NCBI GenBank assembly: GCA_015057755.1
Contig: SVDR01000045.1
Location: 1 to 20,584 of the forward strand
Length of the DNA stretch: 20,584 nucleotides
Source: Lachnoclostridium sp.
GTDB taxonomy: Bacteria; Bacillota_A; Clostridia; Lachnospirales; Lachnospiraceae
Direction: 5' to 3'
Positions 16,216 to 20,584 of this stretch are shown piece by piece. Numbering within the stretch: position 1 is the first letter of the stretch; each line of letters starts with the position of its first letter. Made by a program: the position numbers and the translations under genes. Below the pieces are notes generated by a model that was not told where the DNA came from, did no database searches, and was given only the letters and a program-made list of their open reading frames with translations.

Positions 16216-16220
16216 AAATG

Positions 16221-16916
16221 TTACCTCTTATTAGCTTTCGCGAGACTGTATTTAATGGAAGGCCGCCCTCCGGTCTTGTAATCTACAATACTGACGCACT
16301 CATGGATGTCAACCAGATAATTCAGATAGCGGCGGACTGTAATTCGGGAAAGTTCCATTTGTTCTGCAACTTGCTCACTGGCGAAAAATGTATCCGGGTT
16401 CGAAGCTAAAAATGAATGAATTTTTTGCAAGGTTACATCATTGAGTCCTTTTGACAGCCTGAAAGACGGTTCCGGGTTGATATCGGTTCGACTAAAAAGC
16501 TGGTCAAGAGCGTACTGATTTAGGGCCTCGTGTGATTTCGTGAGATACATTCGCTTTTCATGGAAACGGTTTAAGGCCAGTTTGAAGCGTTGATATTCAA
16601 ATGGCTTAACAAGATAATCCATGACACCACGGGTGAAAAGAGACTGAACGATATCCGTATCGTTTGCTGAAGTTACCATGATAATAGCAGGAGCCTTACC
16701 CAGAGAGTGAAGATGGTCAATAAACTCCGAACCATTCATAGATGGGGTATAGTAATCTAAAATGATCAGGTCTGTGTCATGTGTTTTTAAATATTCCAAT
16801 GCATCAGCCCCGCTTTTAAATATCCGGTCTACCCGGAATGGAGAAGTCACTTCTACGTATTGACGGTTAATCGATGCGACCATAGGGTCATCCTCAATAA
16901 TAAGCACTCGATACAT
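16221..16916 (-). CDS. CitB/DcuR-family response regulator
   Basis: A 231-residue transcription factor. The receiver domain (about 2-118) has the acidic pair Glu8/Asp9-Asp10, phosphoacceptor Asp54 (LIILDYYTPSMNG), Thr82 and Lys104 (YLVKPF), so it is a complete, phosphorylatable receiver. The C-terminal part (about 165-228) is a winged-helix/HTH of the DcuR type (FFASEQVAEQMELSRITVRRYLNYLV). Its ATG overlaps the kinase TAA by one base (TAATG), so translation is coupled. Likely targets are its own operon and gltS, whose promoters lie at 18551-18579 and 19953-19981; this is inference from position. Confidence 0.93.
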   Translation of the reverse strand: MYRVLIIEDDPMVASINRQYVEVTSPFRVDRIFKSGADALEYLKTHDTDLIILDYYTPSMNGSEFIDHLHSLGKAPAIIMVTSANDTDIVQSLFTRGVMDYLVKPFEYQRFKLALNRFHEKRMYLTKSHEALNQYALDQLFSRTDINPEPSFRLSKGLNDVTLQKIHSFLASNPDTFFASEQVAEQMELSRITVRRYLNYLVDIHECVSIVDYKTGGRPSIKYSLAKANKR

Positions 16917-18517
16917 TATGCAAGCTCCTTTCGTGTGAAAGTAACGGTGAAGATTGTTCCTTCCTCTTCCTCTGTATCTATTTCAATTTCACCGCCATAT
17001 AAATCCAATGCCTGTTTGATTAGAAAAAGTCCGGTTCCGCGGTTATTGCCTTTTGTTGACACACCTTTTTCGAATAGAATGGGAAGAAGTGTATTTGAAA
17101 TTCCGCGCCCGGTATCTTCGCAGGAGATGATCGTGCATTCCTGGGTCATATAGATGCCAAGTGAAATCTCTTTTATTTTGTTTTGTGAAAGAGCCAGTTC
17201 TTCAATGGCATTTTCAAGGAGATTTCCAATAATCGTGATATAGACATCTACAGGAACTAGAAGATATTTGCTCATGCAACGGCTGTCAGGTGTGATGTTT
17301 AAGACGATACCAAGTTCTGCTGCATGCATCATTTTACCGATGACCAGTGCGCAAATCTGGGACACGCGGAGACAGTCAGCAGTCTGGCGGATGGCCTGAC
17401 TGGATACAAGGTTACTGTTTGTGATGAATGTGATCGCTTTTTCCGTCTCACCGGTCTGAAGGTAACCGAGGATGACATGGAGCTTGTTTAAAAATTCATG
17501 ATTCAGATCTCGAAGTGTATCCAACATGGATTTTGTACCAGAAAGTTCATCCGAGAGTTTTTCGATTTCCGAGCGGTCATTAAATATCGTAAGAACGCCC
17601 TGGACATTTGGAGCAGTACCAATCGGAAGCTCGCTGTATATAAGCGATCTGTTTTTCAGCTGACAGTCTTTATGGGATACAGCGATTCCGGAATCTATAA
17701 TCTTTGCAGCAGAGGTAATGGAAAACAAATCGCAAATAGGGGAGCCGATTATATCCTGGTTTTCCTGTAAAAGATTTTTTGCCGCTTGATTGGCAAAGAT
17801 GATAACACCATTGTGATCTGAAGCAACAATTCCTTCTTCCATGACATTCAGTACGGTGTCTTGTTTTAGGTATAACTCCAAAAGCTCCTTAGGGTGATGA
17901 CCCATTAGTGAGGACCTCAGCATATGTACAATGATGTGAGAAATAAAAACACTGGTTGCCAGCATAAGGATCAGTATGAAAAAATAGACCGGAAACAAAG
18001 CTTTTGCCTGATCTGAAATATATGTGGTAAAGACAGAGACCATTGCGAAGCCGATAATCGTACCGTTCTGATCTTTTACAGCATGAAATGCGCGGCGCTG
18101 GGTGCCCAGAGTTCCAACTCCGGTTGTAATATAGGGAGCACTTCCGTTCAGGATTGCCTGTTCCTCTCCGTTTAGCAAGGATTCTCCGATTTTTTGCCGG
18201 TCAGTATGATAAAAACGGAGCCCTTCTGCATTATAAACATCTATGACGTTTAAATCGGAAAATGAATGGTATACAGAATCAATTTCTTTACGGGCTTCTT
18301 CAGTAGGATAGCCAAGTTCCAACATATTTGCCACTTGCTCCATTGATGTAATATACGCTGCAATACTGCTGATTGATTTATCAATTTCCCGCCTTTGTTT
18401 TGTGATGTTGAAAGAAAGTGTGATACTCAGTGAAAGAAACAAAAGCAGGGCAGAGAGTGTCAGGAAGCTAAAAAAAAGTTGTTTTTCCAATGATAATGTC
18501 CGGAATTTTGAAGTCAT
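16916..18517 (-). CDS. CitA/DcuS-family sensor histidine kinase
   Basis: A 533-residue membrane kinase. Order: membrane helix 1 (about 12-33), an extracytoplasmic Cache/PDC-like domain (about 36-175, with LRFYHTDRQKIGE, matching the R-x-x-H-T-D signature of CitA/DcuS sensors), membrane helix 2 (about 182-205), a cytoplasmic PAS domain (about 220-325), the SpoOB-type dimerisation box NHEFLNKLHVILGYLQ with His340, and a HATPase_c domain (NLLENAIEEL, CEDTGRGIS, FEKGVSTKGNNRGTGLFL). This family senses di- and tricarboxylates or acidic amino acids. The neighbours (TAXI lipoprotein, gltS, glutamine synthetases) suggest glutamate or a related compound. The ribosome site is a modest GAGAGG. First gene of the operon kinase-regulator-TAXI. 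Confidence 0.93.
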   Translation of the reverse strand: MTSKFRTLSLEKQLFFSFLTLSALLLFLSLSITLSFNITKQRREIDKSISSIAAYITSMEQVANMLELGYPTEEARKEIDSVYHSFSDLNVIDVYNAEGLRFYHTDRQKIGESLLNGEEQAILNGSAPYITTGVGTLGTQRRAFHAVKDQNGTIIGFAMVSVFTTYISDQAKALFPVYFFILILMLATSVFISHIIVHMLRSSLMGHHPKELLELYLKQDTVLNVMEEGIVASDHNGVIIFANQAAKNLLQENQDIIGSPICDLFSITSAAKIIDSGIAVSHKDCQLKNRSLIYSELPIGTAPNVQGVLTIFNDRSEIEKLSDELSGTKSMLDTLRDLNHEFLNKLHVILGYLQTGETEKAITFITNSNLVSSQAIRQTADCLRVSQICALVIGKMMHAAELGIVLNITPDSRCMSKYLLVPVDVYITIIGNLLENAIEELALSQNKIKEISLGIYMTQECTIISCEDTGRGISNTLLPILFEKGVSTKGNNRGTGLFLIKQALDLYGGEIEIDTEEEEGTIFTVTFTRKELA

Positions 18518-18550
18518 CTGAAACCTCTCAATCGTATAAGAATCACGTTA

Positions 18551-18579
18551 AGTATAATGATGATTGTAAAAAAAATCAA
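18551..18579 (-). promoter_or_regulatory. Putative promoter of the kinase-regulator-TAXI operon
   Basis: On the minus strand TTGATT (18579-18574) and TATACT (18556-18551) have a 17-base spacer containing a run of T. The start would be near 18545, about 28 bases before the kinase ATG. Confidence 0.6.
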
Positions 18580-18601
18580 TGCAAAATGTTAAATAAATAT
18601 C

Positions 18602-18645
18602 AAAAAAATCGGGAAAAGCAGAAAGGGGAGGGCTGCTTTTCCCGA
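18602..18645 (-). terminator. Intrinsic terminator after gltS
   Basis: A perfect 13-bp inverted repeat, TCGGGAAAAGCAG (18609-18621) with CTGCTTTTCCCGA (18633-18645), is followed on the minus strand by seven T (18608-18602). It separates gltS from the kinase operon. Confidence 0.92.
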
Positions 18646-18691
18646 CAAGATATATTAAAAGGAGGATTCAATCTGTATGGAATTATGTGAT

Positions 18692-19912
18692 TTATAGGAG
18701 CCCCTGAGCGATGTTCAGGAAAGCTGTAATTGCCACGGCATTTGTTAAATTGCTGATAAAACCACCGATCAAAGGCACAACAAAGAATGCAAGTTTGGAA
18801 TAATGGTACTGTTCGCACACAGAGGTCATTGTAGCCATAGATACCGGTACTGCACCAAGGCCGAAGCCTGTGTGGCCGACTGCAATGATCGCAGCATCGT
18901 AGTCATGGCCGCAAAGATTAAACGTAATAAAGCGCGTAAACAGATAGATGATAACAAGCTGAACCATTAGGATCGTGATTAACGGGAGAGCCAGATCAAT
19001 CAGCTGCCAGAGCTTCATTGTGACTATGGACATAGAAACAAAGAGCGCAAGACAGATATCACCGATATTGTCAAGAGTTTCGTACATGGCATCATCTCCG
19101 GTGTTTGTTTTATCTAAGATAAACCGTGCAATGATTCCTCCCAGCATGCACATTACATGAATCGGAATATTTACATTTGGAAGAATGAACTGACGGATTT
19201 GGAGAAGTAACTGTCCAAGACCACATGCAAGCAGTAAGATAAACCATGCTGTTTTGGAGCGCTCACTACTGAAAGCGAAGGATATTTTTTCGCTGAAACT
19301 GTCGTTTGTTTCTTCCACATAGTTTTTGTCAAGATTGTTTTTACGGATTAGCTGACGTCCAATCGGTCCGCCTATGATAGAACCGGAAATCAGACCAAAT
19401 GTTGCAGAAGCAATTGCTACTTCAAGAGCACCGACGCCGCCCATCTCGGCTGCGATCGGACCAAAGGAAGCTGCGTTTCCGTGACCTCCTGTAAGTGGTG
19501 TGGAACCGGCCATTAATGCTGTAAGCGGGTTCATATCCATTGCAATACCAAGACCAAGTGCAGCCGCATTCTGGATGACCGCAAGTACAGCAGCCAGAAT
19601 GGAAAAAATAAGAACCAGTTTTCCGCCTTTCTTTAGCAGCTTGAGGGATGCCGCAGTTCCGGACGCTGCAAAGAAAAGGTTGTAGAAGAAATTGTTCATA
19701 ACCGTATAGTTTTCCCATTCAAAGGTAACAATGTCCATCATATAGAGAATGCATGTAATGATGGAAAGTAAGGTTCCTCCGACCACCGGTGCCGGAATGC
19801 AGTATTTTTTTAGAATTGGGAAATGTTCCCGAATCCACTGGCCGAGGTAAATTGCAAGAATTACAATAGCTAACATTTCGAACATGCCGATCTGAATTGT
19901 AGTGAGTTCCAT
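18692..19912 (-). CDS. gltS: Sodium/glutamate symporter GltS
   Basis: A 406-residue membrane protein of the ESS family, which imports glutamate with sodium ions. Two inverted halves are apparent. The first half carries TPLTGGHGNAASFGP, the second GHTGFGLGAVPVSMATM; these are the paired, glycine-rich re-entrant loops that form the substrate path. About ten hydrophobic helices are present and the N-terminus is outside a cleavable signal. The start ATG at 19912 has AGGAGG 7 bases upstream. It is monocistronic with its own promoter and a strong terminator. It lies between a two-component sensor operon and the divergently oriented glnN, so imported glutamate can be the substrate of the glutamine synthetases encoded on both sides. 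Confidence 0.95.
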   Translation of the reverse strand: MELTTIQIGMFEMLAIVILAIYLGQWIREHFPILKKYCIPAPVVGGTLLSIITCILYMMDIVTFEWENYTVMNNFFYNLFFAASGTAASLKLLKKGGKLVLIFSILAAVLAVIQNAAALGLGIAMDMNPLTALMAGSTPLTGGHGNAASFGPIAAEMGGVGALEVAIASATFGLISGSIIGGPIGRQLIRKNNLDKNYVEETNDSFSEKISFAFSSERSKTAWFILLLACGLGQLLLQIRQFILPNVNIPIHVMCMLGGIIARFILDKTNTGDDAMYETLDNIGDICLALFVSMSIVTMKLWQLIDLALPLITILMVQLVIIYLFTRFITFNLCGHDYDAAIIAVGHTGFGLGAVPVSMATMTSVCEQYHYSKLAFFVVPLIGGFISNLTNAVAITAFLNIAQGLL

Positions 19913-19952
19913 ATTATTTCCTCCTATAGAGTAGTTTGATTATGATAAGGTA

Positions 19953-19981
19953 AATATAAAAAAATCATTTTAAAATTACAA
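19953..19981 (-). promoter_or_regulatory. Putative gltS promoter
   Basis: On the minus strand TTGTAA (19981-19976) and TATATT (19958-19953) with 17 bases between. The transcript would begin near 19946, leaving a short leader. The spacer is extremely A/T-rich, and the -35 is weak enough to allow an activator such as the neighbouring response regulator. Confidence 0.5.
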
Positions 19982-20033
19982 TCATAGGTAAGTATTGCAA
20001 GGCTTTTGTAACTTTAGTACGATAAAAAAGTAA

Positions 20034-20062
20034 TTGACAAAAATTCAAAATAGGTGTATTAT
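20034..20062 (+). promoter_or_regulatory. Strong promoter of glnN
   Basis: A consensus TTGACA (20034-20039) and TATTAT (20057-20062) with a 17-base spacer. Transcription would begin near 20069, directly at the leader hairpins, about 140 bases before the gene. It is back to back with the gltS promoter. Confidence 0.82.
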
Positions 20063-20066
20063 CCAG

Positions 20067-20093
20067 CGTGTAAAGGCAAGGGCGTCTTTTACG
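20067..20093 (+). promoter_or_regulatory. Alternative hairpin with hexaloop in the glnN leader
   Basis: AAAGGC (20072-20077) pairs with GTCTTT (20084-20089), closing the six-base loop AAGGGC with A at position 1 and G at 4. CGTG/TACG can extend it with one bulge, though these outer bases may precede the transcription start. The stem and loop use the left arm of the downstream terminator, so formation would prevent termination. A1/G4 hexaloops are what ANTAR proteins recognise. Confidence 0.45.
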
Positions 20094-20135
20094 GTACAGA
20101 TAACTGTACTGTGAACGGCACCCTTGCCTTTTCTT
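20075..20135 (+). terminator. Intrinsic terminator in the glnN leader (attenuator)
   Basis: GGCAAGGGCGTC (20075-20086) pairs with GGCACCCTTGCC (20117-20128), 12 positions with one mismatch and one G-U. An internal hairpin sits in the loop (20091-20099 with 20104-20112, loop ATAA). TTTTCTT follows. It lies between a consensus promoter and the gene start, 75 bases upstream of glnN. Confidence 0.75.
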
Positions 20136-20209
20136 ATGCATAAAACGGAATTCTCCGGAAGGGAATCGTATGGTGATTTGGCAGGACAGATGAAAGGAGT
20201 ACTAGGATT

Positions 20210-20584
20210 ATGAAAAATGTAACGGATTATTTCGGATGTAAAGTTTTTGATGACCGGGTAATGAAAGCGAATTTATCTGCAAAAGTATATCAATCGTTGA
20301 GAAAAACCATTGACGAGGGAGCAAAGCTGGATATCAGCGTGGCGAATGCGGTCGCATCAGCAATGAAAGACTGGGCTGTTGCGAATGGTGCAACACATTA
20401 TACACATTGGTTCCAGCCACTTACCGGTGTTACCGCGGAGAAACATGACAGTTTCATTTCCCCTTCCCCTGATGGTGGCGTGATTATGGAATTCTCCGGA
20501 AAAGAATTAATTAAAGGTGAGCCGGATGCATCCTCTTTTCCGTCCGGAGGACTCCGCGCCACATTTGAAGCAAGAGGATATACT
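20210..20584 (+). CDS. glnN: Type III glutamine synthetase (GSIII), 5' part only
   Basis: Makes glutamine from glutamate, ammonia and ATP. The first 125 codons are present and the frame is open to the window end. The N-terminus is the characteristic GSIII one: [69 protein letters not shown] and [16 protein letters not shown] is a large enzyme (about 700 residues) unrelated in length to GSI and found in many anaerobes. The ATG at 20210 has AAAGGAG 10 bases upstream. A leader of about 140 nt with an intrinsic terminator precedes it, so expression is probably controlled by antitermination. It is probably the main glutamine synthetase, because the GSI-like protein nearby has an altered flap. The rest lies beyond the window. 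Confidence 0.95.
   Translation, partial: MKNVTDYFGCKVFDDRVMKANLSAKVYQSLRKTIDEGAKLDISVANAVASAMKDWAVANGATHYTHWFQPLTGVTAEKHDSFISPSPDGGVIMEFSGKELIKGEPDASSFPSGGLRATFEARGYT

Noticed and set aside
18658..18696. Six-codon plus-strand ORF after AAAAGGAGG (ATG 18676)
   Set aside because: Far too short, overlaps the gltS 3' end on the other strand, and has no downstream gene to regulate.

Overview
The window looks like chromosomal DNA of a low-to-mid GC Gram-positive anaerobe of the Clostridia, most probably a Lachnospiraceae gut commensal. The basis is strong AGGAGG-type ribosome binding sites, SigA-like promoters, classical intrinsic terminators, and the family mix: DUF1292, KtrAB, MgtE, ANTAR next to a glutamine synthetase, type III glutamine synthetase, and GltS. 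The genus is inference only. I see no tRNA, rRNA, CRISPR array, insertion sequence or phage gene.

Layout. 1-983: 3' end of pnp with its terminator, then an alpha/beta hydrolase. 2051-4291: a two-gene operon with a duplicated DUF1538 membrane protein and a tandem-domain PII-like protein. 4347-5957: the magnesium transporter gene mgtE behind a 205-nt leader. 6028-7485: gltX. 7554-9383: a compact UvrD-like helicase. 9451-9792: a DUF1292 protein. 9889-11901: the potassium uptake pair ktrB-ktrA. A bidirectional terminator separates this plus-strand block from ychF on the minus strand (13069-11972). From 19912 down to 13346 the minus strand carries a glutamate/glutamine block: gltS; a CitA/DcuS-type sensor kinase, its response regulator and a TAXI lipoprotein; a glutamine-synthetase-like enzyme; and an ANTAR RNA-binding regulator. 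Divergent from gltS, on the plus strand, is the start of a type III glutamine synthetase gene (glnN), cut by the window end.

The most interesting structure is in two leaders. (1) The mgtE leader has a well-initiated 32-codon ORF containing an acidic/proline stretch (EADAHPEPP). The end of this ORF lies inside an intrinsic terminator. A 12-nt segment over the leader start codon is perfectly complementary to the 3' arm of that terminator, so an antiterminator can form. A further hairpin covers the mgtE ribosome binding site. This resembles, by analogy, the enterobacterial MgtL type of magnesium control, but in a Firmicute and on mgtE, without a recognisable M-box. (2) The glnN leader has a strong promoter, an intrinsic terminator before the gene, and an alternative hairpin with a hexaloop (A at 1, G at 4) that uses the terminator's left arm. 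An ANTAR antiterminator gene lies in the same locus.

The 12-20.2 kb region reads as a self-contained glutamate/glutamine module: extracellular sensing (TAXI lipoprotein, kinase, regulator), uptake (GltS), conversion (two different glutamine synthetase family enzymes) and RNA-level control (ANTAR). The GSI-like enzyme is short and appears to lack the usual active-site flap glutamate. The PII/DUF1538 pair is a second possible nitrogen-linked unit about 10 kb away.
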